Positions 51,739 to 60,677 of a DNA stretch of 64,000 nt are shown here, piece after piece. Position numbers and translations under genes: made by a program. This DNA comes from Thiosocius sp942490985 (GTDB lineage Bacteria > Pseudomonadota > Gammaproteobacteria > Chromatiales > Chromatiaceae), in contig CALNYW010000006.1 in NCBI GenBank assembly GCA_942490985.1, forward strand, positions 372,001 through 436,000, given 5' to 3'. Position 1 is the stretch's first letter; each line of letters starts with the position of its first letter. The notes under the pieces were generated by a model, which saw nothing but the letters and a program-made list of their open reading frames with translations, did no database searches and was not told where the DNA came from.

Positions 51739-54321
51739 CTAAGCAGTCACGGTAGCGTTGGCTTTGACGCGGCGGCGCTGCGACCACGCGATAAGCCCCA
51801 ACAACAGCAGTGCCGGAATGAACATGAGTTGTTTCGGCGGCCGATCTGCCTCAACTTCGAGCTGGAGGATTTCCCAATCGAAATCGATGCCGACGTTCTG
51901 CGCGGCGCTCCCGAACATCACGTTGTCGGCAAATACCTTGCCGTCTTCGGTTCGCACTTCGAGGCCCGCCTCAGAAAGGCGGGCCTCACCGTCGCCCGCC
52001 GCACCTAACGGGAGCAACACCGTGCGGGAGACAAATTTGCCGTCGAGATTTTCGCCCTCGACGGTCATCCGCAAGCTACCTTCTGGGGGTACGTTCTCAG
52101 CCTGCGTGATGATGGTGGTTGCCGGCAGAACTTCAGTCGGCGCATAGACTTCGTCCCACCAGAATCCAGGTCGGAACAGGGTAAATGCAATGAGAAGAAG
52201 CCCAAGCGTCTCCCAGATTTTGCTGCGGGTGAACCAGTAGCCTTGTGTGGCCGCGGCGAATAACAGCATCGCGGCGGTCGCCGATACGATAACCAGAATC
52301 AGCTCGAAGATGCTGCCAATGCCAATCAGCAGCAGTTGGGTGTTGAAGATGAACATGAACGGCAAGATCGCTGTCCGGATATCGTAAGCAAAACCCTGGA
52401 TGCCCGTTTTTATCGGATCGCTTTTTGCGATTGCGGCGGCAGCGAACGCGGCAAGCCCGACGGGCGGTGTGTCATCAGCCAAGATTCCAAAGTAAAACAC
52501 AAACATATGCACGGCGATCAGCGGTACGATCAGCCCATTCGTGGCAGCGAGGGCGACGACAACCGGCGCCATCAAACTCGAAACCACGATGTAGTTGGCG
52601 GTCGTCGGCAAGCCCATGCCCAGGATGATGCAGATAACGGCGGTGAAGATCAGTGCCGCCATCAGATTGCCGCCGGAAATGAATTCGACAAACTCGATCA
52701 TTACCTGACCGATACCGGTTAGCGTAATCGTGCCCACGATGATGCCTGCCGCTGCCGTCGCGACGCCGATGCCAATCATGTTGCGGGCGCCGTGCGACAG
52801 GCCGTCGATGCATTCGGTCCAGCCACGAACCAGCTGACCGGCACCGTCTTCGCCGCGGAAATAGGCAAGTAGTGGCCGCTGGGTCAGGACGATCACAATC
52901 ATCAGGACGGTGGCCCAGAATGCCGACAGCCCAGGCGAGAATCGTTCGACGATCAAGCACCACATCAACACGACGATCGGCAACAGGAAGTACAGACCGG
53001 CTTTGACCGTGGGACCGGTCTCCGGCAACTCGAGGACGGGGTTATTCGGGTCGTCCATTTCCAGTTCCGGGTGTTTTGTCGCATATTTCAGCAGGCCGAT
53101 GTAAGCGACTGCGACCAAGGCCGCCACGATGTAGATAGCCGCATCGCCTGCGACCGTCTTGATCCAGCCGATGCCGTAGTAGACAGCGAAACCTATCAGA
53201 CAGGTACCGGCGACGATGCCGGCGAAGGTCATGAGTTTTTGCGCCATGGTGCTGTTGTGACGCTTGGGCAAGCCGCTCATGTTGGCCTTCAACGCCTCCA
53301 GGTGGACGATGTAGACCAGTGCGATGTATGAAATGAGCGCGGGGAGGATCGCGTGTTGGATGACTTCCAGATACGAAATTCCGACGTACTCGATCATCAA
53401 GAAAGCCGCAGCGCCCATAACCGGCGGCGTCAGTTGGCCGTTGGTCGACCCGGCCACTTCCACCGCGCCCGCCTTGGTGCCAGGAAAGCCGACGCGCTTC
53501 ATTAGCGGTATCGTGAAGGTGCCGGTCGTTGCGACGTTGGCAATCGACGATCCGGATATCAAGCCGGTGGTCGCCGACGCCACGACGGCCGCTTTCGCTG
53601 GACCGCCACGCATGTGTCCGAGTAACGCGAAAGCGACCTTGATAAAGTAGTTGCCGGCGCCGGCCTTCTCGAGCAGGGCGCCAAATAGCACAAACAAGAA
53701 TACGAAACTGGTCGATACGCCGAGCGCGATACCGAATACGCCTTCGGTGGTCAGCCATTGATGCGACATGACCTTTTGCAGGCTTTGGCCCTTGTGGGCG
53801 ATCACGTCAGGCATGTACTGGCCGCCGAACGTGTAAACCAGGAAAACTATCGCGACGACCATCAGCGGTGGGCCGAGGGCGCGACGAGTCGCTTCGAGCA
53901 GCAGCAACATGCCGCAGACACCGACCACGAGGTCGAATGTGGTCGGCGCGCCTGACCGGCCCGCCAATTCTGCGTAGAACAGGAACAGGTAGCCGGCGCT
54001 GAACGCGCCCAGCAGGGCAAAAAACCAGTCCTGCACGGGGACCCTGTCGCGGGCGGAGGACTTCAACGCGGGGAACGCGGTGAAGGCGAGAAAAATAGCG
54101 AACGCCAAGTGGATCGAGCGAGCCTCGGTGTCGTTAAAGACGCCAAATCCAAAAATGAACGGTAACGGAGAGGCATACCAGAGTTGGAAGAGCGACCACG
54201 CTAACGGAACGCCAAACAACACTTTCCCGGCCGTACCCTTTGCCGTTCGTGCGCCGGTATCAACCGCAGCGACCATGTCGTCGACGTTTTCGCTTTCGGG
54301 CTTGTTATCCTGCTCGGCCAT
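51739..54321 (-). CDS. TRAP transporter fused permease (DctQ-DctM, TAXI type)
   Basis: An 860-residue protein with about 17 membrane helices: a four-helix DctQ-like part, then a DctM-like part with SGSSIANVATTGTFTIPLMKR and MGLPTTANYIVVSSL motifs, and a C-terminal ~190-residue soluble/membrane tail (DUF3394-like) ending RRRVKAN. This fused form goes with TAXI binding proteins. ATG 54321 is chosen after GGGGAGG; a 12-residue upstream extension has no such site. Uptake is driven by an ion gradient. The binding-protein gene lies upstream beyond a terminator hairpin. Confidence 0.94.
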   Translation of the reverse strand: MAEQDNKPESENVDDMVAAVDTGARTAKGTAGKVLFGVPLAWSLFQLWYASPLPFIFGFGVFNDTEARSIHLAFAIFLAFTAFPALKSSARDRVPVQDWFFALLGAFSAGYLFLFYAELAGRSGAPTTFDLVVGVCGMLLLLEATRRALGPPLMVVAIVFLVYTFGGQYMPDVIAHKGQSLQKVMSHQWLTTEGVFGIALGVSTSFVFLFVLFGALLEKAGAGNYFIKVAFALLGHMRGGPAKAAVVASATTGLISGSSIANVATTGTFTIPLMKRVGFPGTKAGAVEVAGSTNGQLTPPVMGAAAFLMIEYVGISYLEVIQHAILPALISYIALVYIVHLEALKANMSGLPKRHNSTMAQKLMTFAGIVAGTCLIGFAVYYGIGWIKTVAGDAAIYIVAALVAVAYIGLLKYATKHPELEMDDPNNPVLELPETGPTVKAGLYFLLPIVVLMWCLIVERFSPGLSAFWATVLMIVIVLTQRPLLAYFRGEDGAGQLVRGWTECIDGLSHGARNMIGIGVATAAAGIIVGTITLTGIGQVMIEFVEFISGGNLMAALIFTAVICIILGMGLPTTANYIVVSSLMAPVVVALAATNGLIVPLIAVHMFVFYFGILADDTPPVGLAAFAAAAIAKSDPIKTGIQGFAYDIRTAILPFMFIFNTQLLLIGIGSIFELILVIVSATAAMLLFAAATQGYWFTRSKIWETLGLLLIAFTLFRPGFWWDEVYAPTEVLPATTIITQAENVPPEGSLRMTVEGENLDGKFVSRTVLLPLGAAGDGEARLSEAGLEVRTEDGKVFADNVMFGSAAQNVGIDFDWEILQLEVEADRPPKQLMFIPALLLLGLIAWSQRRRVKANATVTA

Positions 54322-54378
54322 GCTCAACCTCCCCAGATGGCATTTAGCGCAGACCAATCACCGACGGTGACCGGTTGC

Positions 54379-54411
54379 CAAAAAAGAAGCCGGGCACGGG
54401 CCCGGCTTCTT
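54379..54411 (-). terminator. Terminator/attenuator between TAXI protein and permease genes
   Basis: Minus strand: perfect 12-bp stem AAGAAGCCGGGC / GCCCGGCTTCTT with a 4-base loop, followed by six T. It lies 12 bases after the binding-protein stop and 58 bases before the permease ATG, so it would make much more binding-protein mRNA than permease mRNA. Confidence 0.85.
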
Positions 54412-54422
54412 AGTTACGCGTC

Positions 54423-55388
54423 TTACATCAAGCCTGCTTCCATGTAGTACCGCTTTGCACCATCGTGCAGCGGCGCTGACAGGCCGTCTTTGATCATTTC
54501 TTCTTTTTTGAGGTTAGCAAAAGCCGGGTGCAGCTTGCGAAAATCGTCGAAGTTCTCGAATACGGCTTTGACGACCTGGTAGACCGTATCGGCGGGCGTG
54601 TTGGTCGAGGAAACGAAGGTTGCGCCAACGCCGAAGGTGGTGGTGTCCGTGTCCGTTCCGCGGTACATGCCGCCTGGGATAGTGGCGGTGCGGTAGTACT
54701 CATTTTCGGTGACAAGCTTGTCTACGGCTGGGCCGGTGACCTGCACCAGTACTGAATCACACGAGGTGCTGGCTTCCTTGATTGAACCCGACGGGTGTCC
54801 GACCGTGTAGACCATGGCATCGATCTTGTTGTCGCACAGCGCCTTGGATTGCTCGGCCGCTTTCAACTCCGAAGCAAGCGTAAAGTCGTCCATGGTCCAG
54901 CCCATGGCCGTCATCAAGACCTCCATCGTGCCGCGCTGGCCTGAGCCTGGATTGCCGACATTGACCCGTTTGCCTTTCAAATCATTGAAGGTCTTGATGC
55001 CAGAATCGGCGCGCGCAACGACAGTGAAAGGCTCGGGGTGCACCGAGAAAACCGCGCGCAGGTCTTTGTTGGCGCCCTGGTCGGCGAACTTGCTGGTGCC
55101 GTTATAGGCATGGAACTGCCAGTCTGACTGCGCAACGCCCATGTCCAACTCGCCGGCGCGGATGGTGTTCAGGTTGTAAACTGAACCACCGGTCGACTCG
55201 ACGGAACAGCGAATGCCGTGGTCTTTACGTCCCTTGTTGACCAGTCGGCAGATCGCGCCGCCAGTGGGATAGTAGACGCCGGTAACGCCACCGGTGCCGA
55301 TCGTGATGAATGACTGCGCACTCGCTGTCGTCGCGAATCCGATACCGGCCGCCAGGGCCGAACTCAGCAGAATGTTTTTGATAAGCAT
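54423..55388 (-). CDS. TRAP transporter solute receptor, TAXI family
   Basis: A 321-residue periplasmic binding protein. The N-terminal signal (LLSSALAAGIGFATTASAQS) with AxA cleavage is followed by FITIGTGGVTGVYYPTGGAICRLVN, the TAXI-family opening, and GKRVNVGNPGSGQRGTMEVLM. AGGAG precedes ATG 55388. The ligand is unknown; a family member from Thermus was reported to hold glutamate or glutamine, and the adjacent NAD-glutamate dehydrogenase makes glutamate an attractive but unproven ligand. Confidence 0.94.
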   Translation of the reverse strand: MLIKNILLSSALAAGIGFATTASAQSFITIGTGGVTGVYYPTGGAICRLVNKGRKDHGIRCSVESTGGSVYNLNTIRAGELDMGVAQSDWQFHAYNGTSKFADQGANKDLRAVFSVHPEPFTVVARADSGIKTFNDLKGKRVNVGNPGSGQRGTMEVLMTAMGWTMDDFTLASELKAAEQSKALCDNKIDAMVYTVGHPSGSIKEASTSCDSVLVQVTGPAVDKLVTENEYYRTATIPGGMYRGTDTDTTTFGVGATFVSSTNTPADTVYQVVKAVFENFDDFRKLHPAFANLKKEEMIKDGLSAPLHDGAKRYYMEAGLM

Positions 55389-55745
55389 GATCGCGTTCTC
55401 CTGGATCGCTTCTATTAGCATCTTTCGAGATTTGTATTTGAAACCTAGTCAGGTTCCGGGCGCTGGATTGCAGTTAAAGGTCGTTGGAAGTTGTATTTTT
55501 TCGGAAAAATCGAGCGCCGGCTTCGATAGGTTCCTGGTCGTTTCTATCAGAAATTTCGCACAAAGGCGAGACGGTAACTGGTGTTCCCAGTAGGGGCAGG
55601 GGTAGGCTAGGCGCTGTGAGAACCTAGAGGATCAGGTTTTAATTCAGCATGCATTGCCAGGTAATTGACGGCTGTTGCGCAACCTCGACAGGCATTCGGG
55701 ACGCGCGTGGCAAGGCCCGCTGCTGAGCGCGGTGGACTCGCTACG
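55389..55745. other. Divergent intergenic region TAXI / ClC
   Basis: About 357 bases with both promoters. It has a TTTTTCGGAAAAA palindrome (about 55497-55509) and no clear consensus elements. An in-frame TTG start at 55665 for the ClC gene would use part of it but has no ribosome site. Confidence 0.4.
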
Positions 55746-57521
55746 ATGCCAATGACACCGCGTTCGGGGTGGCGTGCCGACCTCACCCACCGTCTTGACG
55801 AGACCCGTATCCGGCTTGCTCGCCCCGGTGCGTTGCTGCCGTTGGCGGCTTTGGGCCTTGCAACAGGCTTGCTCGCCGGTGTCGTTATCGTGGTTTTTCG
55901 GGTGCTGGTCGAAGGTATTCAGGATGACGTGTTGCCCGGTGTCGGGTCGGAGAACTACGAGGCATTGCCGGTCTGGGCTCGTGTTGTGCTGCCGATCAGC
56001 GCAGCGGCGTTGCTGGCCTTTATGTTTCGCTTTCTGGCCAAGGGGCTGCATGTCCTCGGGGTCGCGCGGATTATGGAAAGACTGGCTTTCCATCAGGGGC
56101 GGGTCAGCTGGCGCGAGTTTCTGCTGCAATTTTTTGGCGCGGCATTGGCAATCATCGGTGGTCACTCGGTGGGTCGTGAGGGACCACACATCTTTCTTGG
56201 TGCGGCGTCCGGCAGTGCGATCGGACAACAGCTCTCGTTGCCGAATAACGCGATTCGAACGCTGGTGGGGTGTGGCGTTGCGGCCGGCATCGCAGCATCT
56301 TTCAACACCCCTCTGGCGGGTGTCATCTTCGCGCTCGAAGTCGTCCTGATGGAATACACGGTCGCCAGCTTTATCCCGGTGATGCTCGCCGCGGTGAGCG
56401 CGACGGCGGTATCTAACCTGGTGTTCGGTGATGCACCCGCCTTTGCAGTACCGCCGGTGTCGATTGCGTCGTTGGATGCGTTGTGGCTTGTGTTTGTACT
56501 CGGTGTTGCAGCCGGCGCCACATCCGCGTTGTTCAATCAGCTCATTCAATCGACGGCGCGGCTTGCTCGACCGTTGGCTATCTGGTGGCGGGTATTGATC
56601 GCCGGCGCCACCGTTGCTGCTTTCGCGCTGGTAGTGCCGGAGGTTATGGGTATCGGCTACGACTCGGTCGGACTCGCGCTCGGTGGCAGTCTGTTGCTCT
56701 CTGCACTGGTGTTGTTGCTGATCGGCAAACTCGTCGCGACCGCTTTGTGTATTGGTCTCGGCGTCCCTGGCGGCACGATTGGTCCAGCGCTGTTCATAGG
56801 TGCCATGCTCGGGGCGCTGGTCGCGCAACTTGCTCAGGCGTTCGCGTTGCCGATCGCGGATGACGTTGGGCTGTATGCGCTGTTGGGTATGGGGGCCATG
56901 ATGGCGGGTAGCCTGCAGGCACCGTTGGCAGCACTGACCGCGATGCTCGAATTGACTGACAGCCCGGGTATTATTTTGCCCGGCATGCTGGTTGTGGTCG
57001 TGGCGGGTATCACCGCCAGTGAGGTCTTCGGCAAACAGTCGTTGTTTATTACGATGCTGCGTGCCGGCGGTCTCGATTATCCGACCGGGCCGGTATTTCA
57101 GGCGCTCAGGCGATTAGGTGTCGCCAGTGTGATGGAACGCCGTCTGTTGCGGGTTGCGCCGCGGGTTGGGTTGTCGGCCGCGCGAAATTTACTGGCCGAG
57201 AGCCCGGTATATCTGCTGACCGACAGTGATGACGAACACGCGTCTGGCGTCTCGGTCATGCCTGCGGTGGCGCTTGCTGCACACCTCGAAACGCTACCCA
57301 ACGATGCGGACATAGACCTCGAGATTGATTTAACGGCTATCCCTGCGGAGCGTTGGCAGGCGCAGCCGATTCATCTGCAGGCGAGTTTGCAGGAGGCTTG
57401 GGAACGTTTCGAAGACGATGGCGTAGAGGCACTGGTCGTGCAGCGGATGAACGCGCCGGGTATCAGCCGAAGCTATGGCGTGTTGCTGCCGGAGATGGTT
57501 GAGCGGGCCTACCGTTACTGA
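55746..57521 (+). CDS. ClC-family chloride channel/transporter
   Basis: A ~591-residue ClC protein. The GREGPHIFLGAASG motif holds the gating/external glutamate (E148 in the E. coli protein), and GVPGGTIGPALFIGA is the second anion-binding loop. About ten membrane segments end near residue 450; the remaining ~130 residues form a soluble tail with two weak CBS-like repeats (YLLTDSDDEHASGV; WERFEDDGVEALVV). The start at 55746 is preferred; ATG 55752 or TTG 55665 are alternatives. Chloride and proton exchange or channel activity cannot be told apart here. Confidence 0.92.
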   Translation: MPMTPRSGWRADLTHRLDETRIRLARPGALLPLAALGLATGLLAGVVIVVFRVLVEGIQDDVLPGVGSENYEALPVWARVVLPISAAALLAFMFRFLAKGLHVLGVARIMERLAFHQGRVSWREFLLQFFGAALAIIGGHSVGREGPHIFLGAASGSAIGQQLSLPNNAIRTLVGCGVAAGIAASFNTPLAGVIFALEVVLMEYTVASFIPVMLAAVSATAVSNLVFGDAPAFAVPPVSIASLDALWLVFVLGVAAGATSALFNQLIQSTARLARPLAIWWRVLIAGATVAAFALVVPEVMGIGYDSVGLALGGSLLLSALVLLLIGKLVATALCIGLGVPGGTIGPALFIGAMLGALVAQLAQAFALPIADDVGLYALLGMGAMMAGSLQAPLAALTAMLELTDSPGIILPGMLVVVVAGITASEVFGKQSLFITMLRAGGLDYPTGPVFQALRRLGVASVMERRLLRVAPRVGLSAARNLLAESPVYLLTDSDDEHASGVSVMPAVALAAHLETLPNDADIDLEIDLTAIPAERWQAQPIHLQASLQEAWERFEDDGVEALVVQRMNAPGISRSYGVLLPEMVERAYRY

Positions 57522-57547
57522 TCGACGATGGACCCTTGCCGATCAGT
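57517..57547. other. Hairpin between convergent clc and moaB
   Basis: ACTGATCG-N15-CGATCAGT, 8-bp perfect arms that cover the clc stop and reach the moaB stop. Possible shared terminator, though it has no T-run. Confidence 0.4.
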
Positions 57548-58064
57548 GCTCGTTAAGGCGCGGCATCAGCTCGACCAGATTGCAAGGTTGGGTGCGGTAG
57601 TCAAGCTGATGCGAGATGAGCTGGGTCCAGCCATCCTTGCAGGCACCGCTGGATCCCGGCAGGCAAAAAATGTACGTCCCGTTGGCGACGCCGGCAATCG
57701 CACGGGACTGCATCGTCGAGGTGCCGATGGTGGCATACGAGAGGTTGCGGAACATTTCGCCGAACCCGTCGATGATTTTATCGAGCAATGGCGTCACGGC
57801 CTCGGGCGTACCATCGCGGCCGGTCAGTCCGGTACCGCCAGTGGTGATCACTGCGCGTACATCCGGATCGGCAATCCAGCCCGATATTGCCGCGCGGATC
57901 GCGTACTTGTCGTCGCGGACGATCGTTTGCTCGGCAATCCGATGGCCCGCCGCTGTCACCATGTCACGCAGCACGGCGCCGGATTTGTCATCCGCGGCGG
58001 TGCGTGAATCCGAGATCGTCAACAACGCCAGATTCAGCGCTATGAATTCCCGTGACTCGCCCAT
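57543..58064 (-). CDS. moaB: Molybdenum cofactor biosynthesis protein MoaB
   Basis: A 173-residue MogA/MoaB-type molybdopterin adenylyltransferase domain. ISDSRTAADDKSG, VITTGGTGLTGRDGTPEAV and FCLPGSSGACKDGW are the family's nucleotide- and pterin-binding loops. It is last in the minus-strand hyp operon (27 bases after hypD), an unusual neighbour for nickel hydrogenase maturation genes. It may serve an unlinked molybdoenzyme. Confidence 0.94.
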   Translation of the reverse strand: MGESREFIALNLALLTISDSRTAADDKSGAVLRDMVTAAGHRIAEQTIVRDDKYAIRAAISGWIADPDVRAVITTGGTGLTGRDGTPEAVTPLLDKIIDGFGEMFRNLSYATIGTSTMQSRAIAGVANGTYIFCLPGSSGACKDGWTQLISHQLDYRTQPCNLVELMPRLNEH

Positions 58065-58091
58065 CGTCTGCTCCTCTTCGCGATAACGGTC

Positions 58092-59183
58092 TCAAGCGGC
58101 GTGCTCGACGCCGCCCGACAACCAGATCCTGCAGGCGCCTTCGTCCGAGACCATACAGGGGCCTATCGGCGTACGCGGCGTGCAGGCCTTGCCGTACAGT
58201 TTGCACTGATTCGGGTAGACCTTGCCAAGCACGACGTTTGCGCAATCACAGCCCGGCGGCATCTCACCGGCGCGCCGGCGGGCATCGGCGCTGTAGTCTT
58301 CGAAGCGAAGCCGGGCGTCGTGCGCGGCATGATCAGGATGCACAAAAAAACCCGACGCAGGGATCGCGCCGATACCACGCCAGTTTGCCGTCTCGACCTT
58401 CGTCGCTTGCTCGAGTTGTTGTCGAGCGACCGGATTCCCCTCGGGTCGCACAACGCCTGCGTAGCAATTGTCGAGGAAGGCGCGATGTTCAATTTTCTGA
58501 CGTAGCACGGAGTAGGTGGCCGCAAGTAGCGAATCGGTATCGAAGCCTGCGATAGCGGCGGGGATGCCATGTTCGTCCACCACGAACTGCCACTCTTCGG
58601 GACCCATAACCGTTGCGACATGCCCCGGCGCAATCAGGCAGTCGAAGCCCGCCTCACCCGACTCCAATAGCATTGCCACAGCAGGCCAGGTGAGTCGACC
58701 AGACAGCAATACCGAGAGGTTGCTCGGCACGCCTTCCATCAGCATGGCGGCAACCGGCGCGGTGGTCGTTTCAAAGCCCGCCGCGAAGAACACAACGTCT
58801 CGTGTGGGATGTTGTTGGGCGATCTGGCGGGCTTCGGTGGGCGAAGCAATCGGCCGCACGTCCGCGCCTGCAGCGCGTGCCTCGGCGAGCGACCGTACCT
58901 CACCTTTGGCGACGTTGACGGGCACTCTCAGCATATCGCCAAAAGCTACCAGAATGACGTCGTCGCGCAGCGCGAGCTGAATGGCCTGATAGATGTCCTC
59001 TTCGGGACAGACGCATACCGGGCAACCTGGCCCGGGAATAATCTCAATGGTGTCGGGGAGGGCGGTGCGCATCCCGGACATGGTCACTGAGCGTTCGTGA
59101 CCGCCGCACACGTTCAAGATGCGCACCGGGCTCTCCAGGGGGAGCGCACGAATCCTGTCGAGCCAGATTTTTGGGTCAGTCAT
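58092..59183 (-). CDS. hypD: Hydrogenase maturation protein HypD
   Basis: A 363-residue scaffold that, with HypC, holds the Fe(CN)2CO unit of [NiFe] hydrogenases. Conserved blocks seen are NVCGGHERSVTMSGMR with the redox Cys, GPGCPVCVCPEEDI, FAAGFETTTAP, and the C-terminal [4Fe-4S] cysteines (PPGCDCANVVLGKVYPNQCKLYGKACTP). Start at 59183 overlaps the hypB end by 8 nt and gives the family length; the 32 extra upstream residues are low-complexity and lie within hypB. Confidence 0.95.
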   Translation of the reverse strand: MTDPKIWLDRIRALPLESPVRILNVCGGHERSVTMSGMRTALPDTIEIIPGPGCPVCVCPEEDIYQAIQLALRDDVILVAFGDMLRVPVNVAKGEVRSLAEARAAGADVRPIASPTEARQIAQQHPTRDVVFFAAGFETTTAPVAAMLMEGVPSNLSVLLSGRLTWPAVAMLLESGEAGFDCLIAPGHVATVMGPEEWQFVVDEHGIPAAIAGFDTDSLLAATYSVLRQKIEHRAFLDNCYAGVVRPEGNPVARQQLEQATKVETANWRGIGAIPASGFFVHPDHAAHDARLRFEDYSADARRRAGEMPPGCDCANVVLGKVYPNQCKLYGKACTPRTPIGPCMVSDEGACRIWLSGGVEHAA

Positions 59184-60030
59184 GGGCATGCGCATGCGTG
59201 TGGGCATGAGCGTGATCGTGTGAATGCAGCTGTTGTCCATCCGGTTGTACCGCCGGGCGCAGCGTTTCGCCGCGCGCAACGCGCTCGCTCATCGCCGCGT
59301 GTTCGGCGTGCAGCCAATCGAGCCATGCCGTTATCCCGTCGCCGCTGCGCGCGGACAGTGTCATGACCGGTGACTGACTGGCCAGTTCACGCAGATGGCG
59401 TTCGGCTTTGGCGGGTTCGAAATCGTCGAGTACCGCAAGCAGGTCGGACTTACTGATCAACATAAGATCGGCCGCCCGAAACATCACCGGGTACTTGGCT
59501 GGTTTGTCATCGCCCTCGGTAACCGAGAGCAACGTAATGTTGCGGTGTTGCCCGAGGTCGAAACTGGCGGGGCAGACCAGATTGCCGACGTTCTCGATAA
59601 ACAGGATATCGACCTGATCGAGGTCCAATTCGTGTAGGGCACCGTGCACCATGTGCGCGTCGAGGTGGCAGGCCGTGCCGGTTGTGATTTGCACCGCTGG
59701 AACGCCTTTGTCGCGGATCCGTTGGGCGTCGTTTTCCGTTTCCAGGTCGCCCTCCACGACGGCGACACGCAGGTTGTTGCCGAGCGCGGTCACCGTTTCT
59801 TCGAGCAGACGAGTCTTCCCTGAACCGGGCGATGACATGAGGTTAAGCGCCAATACCCCGTGCCGGTCGAAATGCTCCCGGTTGTGCGCCGCGAGCCGGT
59901 CGTTTTCCGTCAGCAGGCCGGCGAGTACCGACACCGCCTCACGGCCAGACTCGGTCCGTGCCAGCTTGCCGTCACCCTCGACAAGATGGCGATTGCCATC
60001 GGTCACATTACATCCGCAGGTGTCACACAT
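59176..60030 (-). CDS. hypB: Hydrogenase nickel incorporation GTPase HypB, with C-terminal His tail
   Basis: A 284-residue GTPase that loads nickel with HypA. The N-terminal high-affinity nickel motif MCDTCGCN is present, the P-loop is SSPGSGKTRLLEE, and the second metal site region GTACHLDAHMV is kept. The His-rich nickel-storage stretch, which in other HypB proteins lies near the N-terminus, is here at the extreme C-terminus (eight His in the last 16 residues, HSHDHAHAHTHAHAHD). Start 60030 follows GAGGA and begins the nickel motif. Confidence 0.95.
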   Translation of the reverse strand: MCDTCGCNVTDGNRHLVEGDGKLARTESGREAVSVLAGLLTENDRLAAHNREHFDRHGVLALNLMSSPGSGKTRLLEETVTALGNNLRVAVVEGDLETENDAQRIRDKGVPAVQITTGTACHLDAHMVHGALHELDLDQVDILFIENVGNLVCPASFDLGQHRNITLLSVTEGDDKPAKYPVMFRAADLMLISKSDLLAVLDDFEPAKAERHLRELASQSPVMTLSARSGDGITAWLDWLHAEHAAMSERVARGETLRPAVQPDGQQLHSHDHAHAHTHAHAHD

Positions 60031-60040
60031 AGGGTTGTCC

Positions 60041-60397
60041 TCAAGCGCTCTCGCGCCGTTCCAATTCAACACTGATCAGCATCAGTTCGTCGCCGCTGAT
60101 CAATTGTGTCCGGTAATCGCCACATTCACCACATACCAATTTGTTGGTGCTGGCGTCAGATTCGGCCTGGCACTGCATGCAGCGCACTCGCACAGGTTGT
60201 GCGTCGACATCGAGTACCGCATCCGCCGCAACCGTGCCGGCGCTGGCGATAGGGAAGGCGTCTTGCAGCAACAGCGGTTCGACACCCGATAGTGGCCCGA
60301 TCTGGAGCAGAATCCGGGTGACCCGTTCGGCCCGTTCACGGGCGGCTATGTCCTCGATCTGCCCCATCAGACCTTGGCAAACCGCAAGTTCATGCAC
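60041..60397 (-). CDS. hypA: Hydrogenase nickel incorporation protein HypA
   Basis: A 118-residue nickel chaperone. With the GTG at 60397 the protein begins (M)HELAVCQ, giving the nickel-binding His2 and Glu3. The zinc site is two CxxC pairs (RCMQC and VCGEC). The GTG overlaps the hypC stop by 8 nt, so translation is coupled. It hands nickel to HypB and the hydrogenase large subunit. Confidence 0.95.
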   Translation of the reverse strand: MHELAVCQGLMGQIEDIAARERAERVTRILLQIGPLSGVEPLLLQDAFPIASAGTVAADAVLDVDAQPVRVRCMQCQAESDASTNKLVCGECGDYRTQLISGDELMLISVELERRESA

Positions 60398-60629
60398 CGG
60401 CCGGTGTCTCCACCGCGAGCATCTCGTCGTAAATCTCCCAAGCGGTTGCCGCCTCTTCTTCGGAGACCGCCTGAATGGCATAGCCGACGTGAACTACGAC
60501 GTAATCGCCGACATCGAGCGATTCATGCTGCAGCATGAAGAGGCTAACGTCGCGCTCGACGCCCTTGGCCTCACAGCGAGCATTGAAGCCATCAATCTGT
60601 TTGATTTGCATCGGGATACCGAGACACAT
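60390..60629 (-). CDS. hypC: Hydrogenase maturation chaperone HypC
   Basis: A 79-residue chaperone beginning MCLGIPMQIKQI; the N-terminal Cys2 is the functional residue that binds HypD and the large-subunit precursor. DVGDYVVVHVGYAIQAV is typical. It is the first gene of the hypCABD-moaB unit and is divergent, by 48 bases, from the maturation protease. Confidence 0.95.
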   Translation of the reverse strand: MCLGIPMQIKQIDGFNARCEAKGVERDVSLFMLQHESLDVGDYVVVHVGYAIQAVSEEEAATAWEIYDEMLAVETPAGA

Positions 60630-60677
60630 GTTCTGTTACCTTGCCGCGTAACCAGCGGCGACAAAAAAGGTTGATTT

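Noticed and set aside
55644..56828. 394-residue antisense frame over the ClC gene
   Set aside because: Lies over a clear ClC coding region; Arg/Gln-rich, no recognisable motif.
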